NCBI GenBank assembly: GCA_947259275.1
Contig: CAMYMH010000029.1
Coordinates: 1 to 32,083, forward strand
Source: an uncultured Acidimicrobiaceae bacterium
GTDB taxonomy: Bacteria > Actinomycetota > Acidimicrobiia > Spongiisociales > SHLN01
Length of the DNA: 32,083 nt
Direction: 5' to 3'
Both the position numbers and the translations under genes were made by a program. The notes under the pieces are model-generated. The model saw only the letters and a program-made list of their open reading frames with translations. It searched no databases and was not told the DNA's origin. Shown piece after piece: positions 8,027 through 16,025 of this stretch. The stretch's first letter is position 1, and each line of letters begins with the position of its first letter.

Positions 8027-8671
8027 CTAGGCCCCGACCCTGTGCTGCATGACGCGTCCTTCGCGATCGAAGACCGTGAGCCCCGCCTGGATGACCGCAC
8101 CGACTCCGAAAGCCATCAATAGGGTGCCGAGACCGACGGTGCCGCCCAGGAAGAAGCCGAGCACCAGCACCAGCCCTTCAATGATGCTCCGCACCAGCCG
8201 AATGCTCCGGCCGAGGCGGCGATGGAGGCCGGTGGTGAGTCCGTCCCGCGGACCCGGCCCGAGATCGGCAGCCAGGTAGAGCGCCACGCCCGCGCCGACA
8301 ACAACTACGCCGCTTACCGTCATGGACAGGCGGCTCCACATGGCCTCCGGTTCCGGCAACACCGCCTGGCCGGCATTGATCATGACGCCGACGCCGAGTG
8401 CGCTGACGATGGTGCCCACACCCGGCTTCTCCCGGATGATCAACCACGCCAGCAAGATGGGAAGGCCGAGCAGGATGTCGGCGGTACCCAGCGCAATCCC
8501 GAGCTGGATAGCCACTCCCTCGGCCAGCACCGACCACGGCCCAAACCCGAGACGGCCCGACGCCATCAGCGCCACGCCGAACCCGAGAAGAGCCGTGCCA
8601 GCCACCACCTGCGGCAGCCGCCTCAGCACCCGTTTCGAAACCCAGCGTTCCGTCCACGGCTGCTCAAACAC
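8027..8671 (-). CDS. YczE/YitT-like integral membrane protein
   Basis: This 214-residue hydrophobic protein has about five to six TM helices. The motif [25 protein letters not shown] (from about residue 27) and a second copy-like segment, [20 protein letters not shown] (about 130-150), are typical of the YczE/YyaS family, whose transported substrate or role is not established. The two related halves suggest an internal duplication with the recurring pattern 'GxGPxxxL'. The start is a GTG at 8671 with only a weak AGG upstream. The gene is 67 bases ahead of the sigma factor gene on the same strand and could be co-transcribed, though an inverted repeat lies between them. Confidence 0.75.
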   Translation of the reverse strand: MFEQPWTERWVSKRVLRRLPQVVAGTALLGFGVALMASGRLGFGPWSVLAEGVAIQLGIALGTADILLGLPILLAWLIIREKPGVGTIVSALGVGVMINAGQAVLPEPEAMWSRLSMTVSGVVVVGAGVALYLAADLGPGPRDGLTTGLHRRLGRSIRLVRSIIEGLVLVLGFFLGGTVGLGTLLMAFGVGAVIQAGLTVFDREGRVMQHRVGA

Positions 8672-8690
8672 GAGGCCTGAAGACTCGATT

Positions 8691-8709
8691 GGAGTTGCGA
8701 AGCAACTCC
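8691..8709. repeat. 8-bp perfect hairpin with GAA loop downstream of tRNA-Thr
   Basis: GGAGTTGC-GAA-GCAACTCC sits 59 bases beyond the 3' end of the tRNA gene and 20 bases before the YczE-like start. It may end or process the tRNA transcript, but lacks a U-tract. Its GAA loop matches the other palindromes in the window. Confidence 0.5.
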
Positions 8710-8768
8710 TTAGGTGTCCTTCCCACAGAGGGGTCGTCGGTCAAGGCTGTCAAACACCCTCCGCTGGT

Positions 8769-8843
8769 TGGAGCCGGAGCGGGGATTCGAACCCCGGACC
8801 TGCTCATTACGAGTGAGCTGCTCTACCCCTGAGCTACCCCGGC
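8769..8843 (-). tRNA. tRNA-Thr (anticodon CGU), CCA encoded
   Basis: The minus strand folds into a complete cloverleaf. The acceptor arm GCCGGGG pairs with CTCCGGC (one G-U). The D-arm contains AGCTCAGGGGTAGAGC. The anticodon stem GCTCA/TGAGC encloses the loop CTCGTAA with anticodon CGT, which reads ACG (Thr). The T-arm contains GGTTCGAATCC. The discriminator is U, followed by an encoded CCA at 8771-8769. The extra arm is short (class I). A TATTCT box about 12 bases upstream of the 5' end (8855-8860) is a plausible -10 element. Confidence 0.97.
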
Positions 8844-8899
8844 ATGGGGAAAGCAGAATACAGCCATCTCGAGGAGGTGGGGCCGCTTTGTTTTAGGGC

Positions 8900-8987
8900 G
8901 CCCACCGCCCACCGCCAACCGAATGCGATGGGCGGGCAGCGAGCGACCGGCGGGCGGTGGGCGGCAGCGAGCGGAGCGAGCGACCGG
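8900..8987. repeat. GC-rich inverted and direct repeats between holB and tRNA-Thr
   Basis: GCCCACCGCCC (8900-8910) and GGGCGGTGGGC (8952-8962) are perfect 11-bp inverted arms about 41 bases apart. The 12-mer GCGAGCGACCGG occurs at 8939-8950 and 8976-8987. The block lies directly after the holB stop, so it may fold at the 3' end of the topA-tmk-holB transcript. It has no coding potential. Confidence 0.55.
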
Positions 8988-9000
8988 TTGACAGTGGGCC

Positions 9001-10035
9001 TTATTCAATCACTGCCAGGTCGGCGAAGAGGGAGGCGAGGGCGAGGACCGGGCGCTGGTTTCCCTCCAGTACTTGCACCGTGGCAAGCACCCGTTCGGCC
9101 CGTTGCATCGCCGCCTGGGGACGAATCGAGGCGAAGTCGACGGCCGGAACATCGGTGTTGCGAACGGCCGCCCCGAACTGGGCGGCCGCAGCATCCCGAT
9201 ACCACGAGGCCAGAATCTCCAGACCGCTCACCTGCAAGGCCAGCCCGGCTCGACGAGTGGCTCGGTCCATCCGATCCTTCGCCTCCTTGGTATCCCCTCC
9301 GGCCTGAGTCTCCTCGATAGCCGAGAGCAGCGGCTTGGCCGCTCCCACCACGTGCTCGGCGAGCCGAAACGCGTCGCCGGCCGCCAGCGAAAGCTGCCCA
9401 GGAACGTCGAGCCACACCTTCCGGTAGTCGGCAACGTCGGATTCTTCCGCCAGGGCGAGCGCCAATCCGGGGCGGCCGCCCGAGATGCGGGCCGCCTCAC
9501 TCGCCTGATCGGGGTGGTAGTCCCGATCCACGAGCGCCTGGCGGATCTCGGCCTCGCCTGCCCGACCGAACCGAACGACCCGGCACCGGCTGGCCACCGT
9601 GGTCGGCAGGTCGTCCTCAGACTCAACAACCAGGATGAACACCGCAGTGGCCGAGGGCTCCTCGAGCGTCTTGAGCAAGGCATTGGCCGATTCGTCGTTC
9701 ATCATCCCGGCTTCCTCGAACAGGAACACCTTCTGGTTGGCTTCGACGGGAGTGCGGGTAGCCCGGGCGACGGTGGCACGGGCCTGGTCGACAGTCAGGG
9801 CGGTCCGGCCTTCCGGTTCGACCAGATGCAGATCGGGGTGGGTGGCATCATCCACCCTCCGCAACCCGTCGGCGTCTCCCGGGCACAGCAGCGCTCCGGC
9901 GAATCGGCGGGCCACAGTGGCCTTCCCGACCCCGGATGGGCCCGTGAAGAGATAGGCATGAGCGGGTCGCTCTGCCTCGCGCTCGAGCATCGCCACCACC
10001 CGATCGTGACCGATCACGCCCTCAAACAGATTCAA
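9001..10035 (-). CDS. holB: DNA polymerase III clamp-loader subunit delta'
   Basis: HolB is part of the clamp loader that places the beta clamp on DNA. The 344-residue product starts with LFEGVIGHDRVVAMLEREAE, has a P-loop GPSGVGKAT (32-40), and the delta'/tau-type segments VFLFEEAGMMNDESANALLKTLEEP (about 103-127) and TVASRCRVVRF. The Cys4 zinc module usual after the P-loop is mostly gone. Only one cysteine remains (C51, in ALLCPGDADG), so zinc is probably not bound. The ATG at 10035 lies 14 bases inside the 3' end of tmk, which indicates coupled translation. The tmk-holB pairing is conserved across bacteria. It is the last gene of the topA-MFS-tmk-holB run. Confidence 0.93.
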   Translation of the reverse strand: MNLFEGVIGHDRVVAMLEREAERPAHAYLFTGPSGVGKATVARRFAGALLCPGDADGLRRVDDATHPDLHLVEPEGRTALTVDQARATVARATRTPVEANQKVFLFEEAGMMNDESANALLKTLEEPSATAVFILVVESEDDLPTTVASRCRVVRFGRAGEAEIRQALVDRDYHPDQASEAARISGGRPGLALALAEESDVADYRKVWLDVPGQLSLAAGDAFRLAEHVVGAAKPLLSAIEETQAGGDTKEAKDRMDRATRRAGLALQVSGLEILASWYRDAAAAQFGAAVRNTDVPAVDFASIRPQAAMQRAERVLATVQVLEGNQRPVLALASLFADLAVIE

Positions 10036-10636
10036 TCAACCGCTCCCGGATAACCGCCACCGAGTCTCGCACGACTTCGGTCAGGCTGCGGCTGCCATCG
10101 ACGAACACCACCCGGGCATCGGTCTCGGCGATCTGGCGGTAGGCGGCCGCGACCTGTTCCTGGAGTGCGATCCCCTCGCCCCCGATGCGGTCGGGCTCCT
10201 CTTGGCGGGCAAGGCCGGCGGTCGCGTCCAGCTCGAGCACGACCACGAGATCGGGCCATACATCACCGAGACCGGCCGCGTTGACGGTCCGGACCAGGTC
10301 GATACCAAGACCACGACCCGCGCCCTGGTAGGCGAGCGATGAGTACACCGACCGGTCAGACAGCACCCACGCTCCTGAGTCCAACAGCGGAGCGACCGTC
10401 TCGGCCGCCAGCTGAGCGCGAGCAGCGGCGAACAGAAGCGCCTCCGACCAAGGCTCGAGGTCGTCGTGGGAATGCAGAAGGATCTCACGAATTGCCTCTC
10501 CGACCGGCGTTCCGCCCGGCTCCCGCACCGTGACCACGACCCGTTCACCAGACCGCAATTCCTCGGCAACGGCCTCGGCCACCGTCGACTTCCCCGCTCC
10601 ATCAATCCCCTCGAAGGCGATATACCGCCCGCTCAT
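10022..10636 (-). CDS. tmk: Thymidylate kinase
   Basis: This kinase converts dTMP to dTDP with ATP and is essential for dTTP supply. The 204-residue product has the P-loop FEGIDGAGKST (8-18), REPGGTPVGEAIREILL (38-54), the SDRSVYSSLAYQGAGRGLG substrate segment (about 93-111) and an Arg-containing LID region near QEEPDRIGGEG. Length and motifs are standard for the family. The ATG overlaps the MFS stop as ATGA and the 3' end overlaps holB by 14 bases. In Streptomyces and relatives tmk is fused to an MFS-type domain. Here the two are separate, adjacent, overlapping genes. Confidence 0.96.
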   Translation of the reverse strand: MSGRYIAFEGIDGAGKSTVAEAVAEELRSGERVVVTVREPGGTPVGEAIREILLHSHDDLEPWSEALLFAAARAQLAAETVAPLLDSGAWVLSDRSVYSSLAYQGAGRGLGIDLVRTVNAAGLGDVWPDLVVVLELDATAGLARQEEPDRIGGEGIALQEQVAAAYRQIAETDARVVFVDGSRSLTEVVRDSVAVIRERLIESV

Positions 10637-12045
10637 TTCTGCTCCCGTTTCTCATCATCGATAAAGGGGTTGCGCGCTCGATTGAGGCTTCTGAGGGTCT
10701 CCAGGGGCTCGCCGATTCGGTCGCGCACCGACCACAACGAGAGGACGGCGGTGGTCAGCACAATCACACCACCAAGGGCAATGACATTGCGGGTGCCGTT
10801 ATCGAACGGCGAGCTGAACTGCCCATCGAACAGTTTCGCGGCGACGCCGGCCACCGCCAGCGAGGCCAGCAAGCCGGTGCGGAGCAGGGCAATCAGCGCG
10901 GCGAACGTTCGACCCCGGAACTCGTCCTCCACGTTCTCGTGGAGATGGCTGAAGCCCATCACGTAGGCAATGCCGGTACCGACCCCCACAAACGTAATCC
11001 ACCCCATCGCCCCGACGATGGTCTTGACCGCAGCGGTGGCAAGCAGTGAGACGCCGGTGAGGGTGAGCCCAAAGCCGAAGACCACGTCGGCTCGGGCGTT
11101 GCGAGAACCGAGCATCGATGCTCCGATAATGCCGAGCGCAGCCCCGGTGCCGAGGGCAAACAGCAAGGCGTAGAAACCCTGCTGGTCGGCACCCACCACC
11201 CGTCGGGCATAAGACTCTCCGAGCGCAAACAGCACTCCGCCGCCGAACAGGCCGACCGCCATGCCAAGCACGATGGTGCGAACAGTCTGGTTCCGGGCAA
11301 CGAAACTCACGCCCTCCTTCAGGTCGTGGAACGGGGCGGTCAGGGTCCCCTGTCCGGCACGGCGAGGTTTTCTGATGCGGGGCGGAAAAGCGATTGAGGC
11401 AATCAAGGCGGCGGAGAAAAGAAAGGTGGCGGCATCGACGATGAAAGCCAAGGTCTCGGGCCCCGAGTCGATGGCTTCCGTGAATCCGAAGTCGGGAACC
11501 AGGTCGAGAATCCAGATGAGGGCCGCACCCAGCGGGAAGGTTCCGTAGGCAGCGCCGAGCGACAGGCCGTTCACGGTGGCAAGGTCGGTGCTGTTGACGA
11601 AATTGGGGACCGACGCTTCCTTGGACGGCTGCCACAGCAGCGTGAAGAGCTCGAGGATGAGCGAAACCACGAACAGCTGCACGAGATTGTCGACGAACGC
11701 CAGGCTGAGCACGAAGACGCCGCGGCCGACATCTGCGACGATCATCATGACCTTGCGGTTGAAGCGGTCGGCAAGCACTCCACCCACCGCCACGAAGAAC
11801 AGCCCGGGAAGCAGCCTCGCCACCAGGGGAACCAGGATGGCGGTCTCGGCCTGGCTGCCACCGAGGCGGGCGGCGAGGGTCAGGGTTGCGAACAGCGCTA
11901 CCCAATCGCCCATGCTGGAAAACAACCCGGCCCACCAGAGGCGGGCAAATGGGCCCCGTGCAATCAGCTGGAACGTGGTTCGCGACGGATGCGCTTCAGT
12001 CTCGACGGCCACGGGGGGACGATAGTCGCCAGTCCCGAGACCCAA
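10633..12045 (-). CDS. MFS transporter (tmk-associated, MFS_3/EntS-like)
   Basis: The 470-residue protein has about 12 TM helices and the MFS loop 2-3 motif GGVLADRFNRKVMM (about 84-97). The second half carries a degenerate equivalent. The SMGDWVALFATLTL start and the WQPSKEASVPNFV segment resemble the MFS_3/EntS-type efflux proteins and the MFS part of actinobacterial MFS-Tmk fusion proteins. Substrate is unknown. The TTG at 12045 is used here; a GTG 11 codons in is possible, and neither has a strong Shine-Dalgarno sequence. It begins 9 bases after the topA stop and its stop overlaps the tmk start (ATGA), so the group is one transcription unit. Association with DNA replication genes is positional only. 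Confidence 0.85.
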   Translation of the reverse strand: MGLGTGDYRPPVAVETEAHPSRTTFQLIARGPFARLWWAGLFSSMGDWVALFATLTLAARLGGSQAETAILVPLVARLLPGLFFVAVGGVLADRFNRKVMMIVADVGRGVFVLSLAFVDNLVQLFVVSLILELFTLLWQPSKEASVPNFVNSTDLATVNGLSLGAAYGTFPLGAALIWILDLVPDFGFTEAIDSGPETLAFIVDAATFLFSAALIASIAFPPRIRKPRRAGQGTLTAPFHDLKEGVSFVARNQTVRTIVLGMAVGLFGGGVLFALGESYARRVVGADQQGFYALLFALGTGAALGIIGASMLGSRNARADVVFGFGLTLTGVSLLATAAVKTIVGAMGWITFVGVGTGIAYVMGFSHLHENVEDEFRGRTFAALIALLRTGLLASLAVAGVAAKLFDGQFSSPFDNGTRNVIALGGVIVLTTAVLSLWSVRDRIGEPLETLRSLNRARNPFIDDEKREQK

Positions 12046-12054
12046 GTCCGACGC

Positions 12055-14658
12055 CTACTTCTTCTTCGCCTTTTTGGCTGGGCCTTTGGCGCGGCGTTCG
12101 GCCAGCAGCTCGGAGCCACGTTCGGGGGTGATGGAGTCAACGGTGTCCCCGACCCGGAGCGACGCGTTGTATTCGCCGTCGGTGACATACGGGCCGAAGC
12201 GGCCGTCCTTCACCACCATCTCCGCCCGGCTGACGGGGTCGATTCCGAGCTCTTTGAGGGGCGGCTTGGCTGTGCGGCGTTTCTTCGGCTGGGCGAACAG
12301 CTTCAAGGCGCCGTCGAGGTCGATCGAGAGCAGCTGGTCCTCGGCCTCGAGGCTGCGTGAGTCAGTTCCTCGCTTCAGGTACGGCCCATAGCGGCCGTTC
12401 TGAGCGGTGATCTCTTCGTTGGTCTCCGGATCGGTCCCCACCACGCGTGGAAGCGACAACACCAATAGCGCCTCCTCCAGCGTGACGGTTTCGAGACTCA
12501 TGTCTTTGAACAGCGAGGCCGTCTTGGGCTTCTGCTTGGACTCCTCAGGCTCTTCGATCACGACATACGGCCCAAAGCGGCCGGTCTTGGCGACAACTTC
12601 CTGGCCAGTCTCGGGGTGGGCTCCAAGTGGGCGGTCGCCGCTCGGCGCCTCGAGCAGCTCGACGGCAAGCTCAACTGTGAGCTCGTCGGGGGGAAGATCC
12701 TCGGGGATAGGAGCAGTGTCCTCCCCGCGGGAGAGGAACGGCCCATACCGCCCCGACCTGGCTTCAATCTTCTCGCCGTTCGGGTCGGCACCGATGACGA
12801 TGGAGTTCAGCTGCCGCGGATCCATCTCGCCCAGCTGGTCGGTTACCAGCTGATGTAGTCCCGGCCGGCCGTTCCCGAAGTAGAAGCCGGACAGCCAGGG
12901 AATCGCCTCGGTTTCGCCGCGGGCGATGCGGTCGAGATCGTCCTCCATGCGGGCCGTGAATGCGAAGTCGACGAACTCCGGGAAATGAGTTTCCAGCAGG
13001 GTGATGGTGGCGAAGGCGGTGAACGACGGCACCAGGGCTGTTCCCTTCTTCCAAACGTAGCCGCGGTCCTGAATGGTGGAGATGATGGACGCGTAGGTTG
13101 AAGGACGGCCGATCGATAGCTCTTCGAGACGCCGAACCAGGCTGACCTCGGTGTAGCGGGCCGGCGGTTTGGTCTCGTGACCGCTCGACGCCAGCTCCAA
13201 GGCGTCGAGAGGGTCTCCCTCGGCCATGGCAGGTAGGCGGCGCTCCTCGTCCTCCTTGCCGTTTCCGTTTCCGTTCGGCTCGCCGTTTTCGGCACCCTCC
13301 ACATATGCCTTCATGAAGCCCGGGAACGTGATGATGAGGCCGCTGGCGCCGAACCCGGCATCCCGGCCAGCGGCGGTTACGGCCCCGAGGCGCACCTGTA
13401 CTCGCTCGCCCTTGGCATCTTTCATCTGGGAAGCAATCGTCCGCATCCAAATGAGCTCATACAGCTTCGACTCGTCGGCACCGACCTCCTTGGTCACTTG
13501 GGCGGGGGTGCGGAACTCGTCGCCGGCCGGCCGGATGGCCTCGTGGGCTTCCTGGGCGTTCTTGACCTTGGACGCATAGACCCGTGGCTCGGCCGGAACG
13601 AACTCGGCTCCGTACAGTTCAGTGGCTTGGGCGCGGGCGGCGGCAATGGCTGTTTCCGACAACGTGGTGCTATCGGTCCGCATATAGGTGATGAATCCGT
13701 TCTCGTAGAGCCGCTGGGCAATTGACATCGTGCGGGCGGCGGCGAAACGCAGCTTGCGGCCGGCCTCCTGCTGAAGGGTCGAGGTGCGGAAGGGAGCGGT
13801 CGGTTTCTTCGTGTAAGGCTTGCGCTCGACCGAGCGCACCGCGAAGTCGGCCTCGTTGAGCTCGGATGCCAGCTGAGCGGCGGCAGCCTCGTCGAGCAGC
13901 ACCAGCTTCTTTTTGGTGGTGAGCTCACCGGTGAGCGAGAAGTCCTTGCCGCCGGCCAGGCGGGTTCCATCGAGAGTCAGCAGCTTGGCACCGAATGAGC
14001 CTTCCTCGGCACTTCCCGGCCGGGTTGCGAAGGTGCCCTCGAGGTCCCAGTAGCCGGCCGCCCGGAACTGCATCCGCTCCCGCTCCCGCTCGACGATGAT
14101 TCGCACCGCCGGGCTCTGCACCCGGCCGGCCGAAAGCTTGGGCCGCACCATCTTCCACAGCACGGGCGACACCTCGTACCCGACCAGGCGGTCCAGAATG
14201 CGGCGGGCCTCCTGGGCATCCACGAGATGACGGTCGAGGTCTCTCGAGTTCTCGATGGCTTCTTCGATGGCGTGAGCGGTGATCTCGTGAAAGACCATCC
14301 GCTTGACCGGCACCTTGGGATTGAGCGTCTCGAGCAGGTGCCAAGCGATCGATTCGCCCTCGCGGTCTTCGTCGGTTGCCAGGTAGAGCTCGCTCGCCTC
14401 TTTCAGGAGGCCTTTCAGTTTCTTGACCTGGTCCTGCTTGTCCTTGGGAACGACATAGAGAGGCTTGAAGTCGTTTTCGGTATCAACCCCCAGCCGTGCC
14501 CACGGTTCGGCCTTGTGGGAGTTCGGCACTTCCGCCGCATTGCGCGGGAGATCCCGGATGTGACCGATGCTGGATTCCACCACGTAGCCATCGCCCAGGA
14601 ACCCCGATATGGTCCTGGCTTTGGCCGGTGACTCAACGATGACGAGCGGCTTCGTCAT
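12055..14658 (-). CDS. topA: DNA topoisomerase I (type IA)
   Basis: TopA relaxes negative supercoils by transient single-strand cleavage. The 867-residue enzyme has the TOPRIM domain, starting with VIVESPAKARTI (6-17; Glu9) and with DEDREGE (96-102). The active-site tyrosine is Y325 in GFITYMRTDS, and SAGRVQSPAVRI lies near 177-188. The C-terminal part has four GR(S/F/Y)GP(F/Y) repeats, with GRYGPFL, GRFGPYV, GRYGPYL and GRFGPYV between about 630 and 840, and a Lys-rich tail. The zinc fingers of the E. coli enzyme are absent, as is usual in actinobacteria. An AGGAG lies 4 bases before the ATG and a TTGACA-17-TAAAAA promoter lies upstream. A polar insert around residue 475 (GENGEPNGNGNGKEDEE) is a low-complexity surface loop. 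Confidence 0.97.
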   Translation of the reverse strand: MTKPLVIVESPAKARTISGFLGDGYVVESSIGHIRDLPRNAAEVPNSHKAEPWARLGVDTENDFKPLYVVPKDKQDQVKKLKGLLKEASELYLATDEDREGESIAWHLLETLNPKVPVKRMVFHEITAHAIEEAIENSRDLDRHLVDAQEARRILDRLVGYEVSPVLWKMVRPKLSAGRVQSPAVRIIVERERERMQFRAAGYWDLEGTFATRPGSAEEGSFGAKLLTLDGTRLAGGKDFSLTGELTTKKKLVLLDEAAAAQLASELNEADFAVRSVERKPYTKKPTAPFRTSTLQQEAGRKLRFAAARTMSIAQRLYENGFITYMRTDSTTLSETAIAAARAQATELYGAEFVPAEPRVYASKVKNAQEAHEAIRPAGDEFRTPAQVTKEVGADESKLYELIWMRTIASQMKDAKGERVQVRLGAVTAAGRDAGFGASGLIITFPGFMKAYVEGAENGEPNGNGNGKEDEERRLPAMAEGDPLDALELASSGHETKPPARYTEVSLVRRLEELSIGRPSTYASIISTIQDRGYVWKKGTALVPSFTAFATITLLETHFPEFVDFAFTARMEDDLDRIARGETEAIPWLSGFYFGNGRPGLHQLVTDQLGEMDPRQLNSIVIGADPNGEKIEARSGRYGPFLSRGEDTAPIPEDLPPDELTVELAVELLEAPSGDRPLGAHPETGQEVVAKTGRFGPYVVIEEPEESKQKPKTASLFKDMSLETVTLEEALLVLSLPRVVGTDPETNEEITAQNGRYGPYLKRGTDSRSLEAEDQLLSIDLDGALKLFAQPKKRRTAKPPLKELGIDPVSRAEMVVKDGRFGPYVTDGEYNASLRVGDTVDSITPERGSELLAERRAKGPAKKAKKK

Positions 14659-14681
14659 GGATCTCCTGTAGGAGGCGACTG

Positions 14682-14710
14682 TTTTTACGGGGTTCGGGCG
14701 CCCGTGTCAA
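14682..14710 (-). promoter_or_regulatory. Sigma-A type promoter for the topA-MFS-tmk-holB operon
   Basis: On the minus strand TTGACA (14710-14705) is separated by 17 bases from TAAAAA (14687-14682). A start near 14675 would give a leader of about 17 bases that holds the AGGAG site. In the leader CTCC and GGAG are complementary and flank TACA, so a small hairpin could mask the ribosome-binding site. The spacer contains the palindrome CGGGCGCCCG. Confidence 0.6.
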
Positions 14711-14735
14711 GGGGCGACAGTATCCCGGTGCTGAT

Positions 14736-15815
14736 CTAACTCGCGTTCTTTACGGCCAGTTCCAGGCCGGACCTGAGTCGTTCCATGACCCCGTCCCACG
14801 AGTAGTCGCTCTCCATGAGCCGCCGTCCTGCCTCGCCCATGTGCTTCGATCGAACTGGATCGGCCACCAGCATCTGGAGCGCCTCGACCAAACCGTCGCG
14901 GTCGTGAACGACGAATCCGGACTTACCCGGGAGTACCGTCTCGGGAGCTCCGCCCGAGGCACCGGCGACGACGGGAAGACCGCTGGCGGCGGCTTCGAGG
15001 AACACGATCCCGAGGCCCTCCTGCTCGAGGCCCAGCCAGCGGCTGCGACACGGCATGGCAAACAAGTCCATCTCGCGATAGCGGATCGGCAGATCGATCC
15101 ACGGAACGTTGACATGGAAATCGGCGGGCACTTCGAGAGTGGCGGCCACCTTGCGGAGCCGCCCCTCCAACCGGCCTCGGCCGACGATCTTGGCCCGGAC
15201 GTCATGCCCGGTGGCACGCAGCTCGGCGACGGCATGGAGTACCTCGGCGTGGCCCTTGCGAGGAATGAACCGGCTGACACACCCGACCACGATCTCGTCG
15301 CTCCATCGACCCTCGGAAGGGCGGAAAGTGTCCAGGTCGACGCCGATGCCGAGATAGGTGACCGGCCGCTTGGCGAGCCGCTCCACTCTGCCGGCCGTCC
15401 ACCGACTGTTTGCGAAGAGGACATCGGCCTTCTTGAGCGGTCCGGCAATGAGCTGACGCGAACCCGGGAAGGCGGCCGGCACAGTGATCTCGGCGCCGTG
15501 GGCGATGACCCCGTATGGCACACCAAGCGATTGTCGCAATGCTGGCCCGAGAGTGGGTAGCGGATACGGGGCGCCGAACAGGATGACATCGGGATCGAAC
15601 CGGCCGGCCTGTTCCTCGATCCAGCGTCGGGTGCGTCGAGTCGGCCACATGAACCGTCGACTGCTGCGAACCACCTGGGCGTCACGTGCGGCACTCTTTT
15701 CCTTGGGCGCGATGACCTGGACCGGCCCGTCATAGCGGTTCACCAGGTTCCCCAGGTATTGCTGAATCCCCCCCGCCTTGGGCAAGTAGTCGTTGGTGAT
15801 GAGGAGCAGCCTCAT
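14736..15815 (-). CDS. GT-B glycosyltransferase, PimB-like phosphatidylinositol mannoside mannosyltransferase candidate
   Basis: The 359-residue GT4-type protein begins MRLLLITNDYLPKAGGIQQYL, the glycine-rich N-terminal loop that closely resembles PimB' of actinobacteria. PimB' adds mannose from GDP-mannose to PIM1 on the membrane's cytosolic face. Further support comes from HGAEITVP (about 116-123), the SRFIPRKGH nucleotide-sugar loop (about 181-189) and EGLGIVFLEAAASGLPVVAGASGG (about 256-279), which carries the catalytic E-x7-E motif. Substrate is inferred only. The ATG at 15815 is chosen because homologues start there. The start region is duplicated upstream in 80-bp units, giving two extra ATGs in matching context and a longer chimeric frame to 15920 that I reject. 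Confidence 0.85.
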   Translation of the reverse strand: MRLLLITNDYLPKAGGIQQYLGNLVNRYDGPVQVIAPKEKSAARDAQVVRSSRRFMWPTRRTRRWIEEQAGRFDPDVILFGAPYPLPTLGPALRQSLGVPYGVIAHGAEITVPAAFPGSRQLIAGPLKKADVLFANSRWTAGRVERLAKRPVTYLGIGVDLDTFRPSEGRWSDEIVVGCVSRFIPRKGHAEVLHAVAELRATGHDVRAKIVGRGRLEGRLRKVAATLEVPADFHVNVPWIDLPIRYREMDLFAMPCRSRWLGLEQEGLGIVFLEAAASGLPVVAGASGGAPETVLPGKSGFVVHDRDGLVEALQMLVADPVRSKHMGEAGRRLMESDYSWDGVMERLRSGLELAVKNAS

Positions 15816-15895
15816 CGCCAACCCCGCTGGTGCGCAGCACCTGCCAAGCAACCCGAAGGGTTGCCGTAGTCGTTGGTGATGAGGAGCAGCCTCAT
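15812..15895 (-). CDS. 27-residue upstream ORF created by the 80-bp repeat, coupled to the glycosyltransferase
   Basis: The frame starts at an ATG identical in context to the glycosyltransferase start. It encodes the first 10 residues of that protein (MRLLLITNDY) and then GNPSGCLAGAAHQRGWR. Its TGA overlaps the true glycosyltransferase ATG as ATGA (15815-15812). It would therefore act as a leader peptide gene feeding ribosomes to the downstream start. Whether it is translated is unknown. Confidence 0.4.
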   Translation of the reverse strand: MRLLLITNDYGNPSGCLAGAAHQRGWR

Positions 15896-15975
15896 CGCCA
15901 ACCCCGCTGGTGCGCAGCACCTGCCAAGCAACCCGAAGGGTTGCCGTTGTCGTTGGTGATGAGGAGCAGCCTCAT
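15892..15975 (-). CDS. Second 27-residue upstream ORF in the 80-bp repeat
   Basis: This is the same reading frame one repeat unit further upstream, differing by Y10N. It ends in an ATGA overlap with the next upstream ORF (15895-15892). Together the two leader frames and the glycosyltransferase gene form a chain of coupled starts. Expression is not shown by the sequence. Confidence 0.35.
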   Translation of the reverse strand: MRLLLITNDNGNPSGCLAGAAHQRGWR

Positions 15976-16025
15976 CGCCAACCCCGCAGATGCCGGCAGA
16001 CCTCGGATTGCTGTGCAACTGCCAA

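Larger units (their letters stand above)
15786..15987. repeat. 80-bp tandem repeat (2.5 copies) of the glycosyltransferase start region
   Basis: Copies lie at 15786-15865, 15866-15945 and 15946-15987 (partial, one mismatch). Each unit holds, on the minus strand, a GCAACCC-TTC-GGGTTGC palindrome, about 28 bases of leader, and the ATG plus nine codons of the glycosyltransferase. The third copy diverges after 15987 but regains similarity at about 16018-16043, so it probably represents the ancestral upstream region. Near identity suggests recent duplication. Confidence 0.9.

Noticed and set aside
15816..15920. N-terminal extension of the mannosyltransferase (start at 15920)
   Set aside because: The extra residues are a frame-shifted reading of the duplicated start region, and homologues start at MRLLLITNDY.
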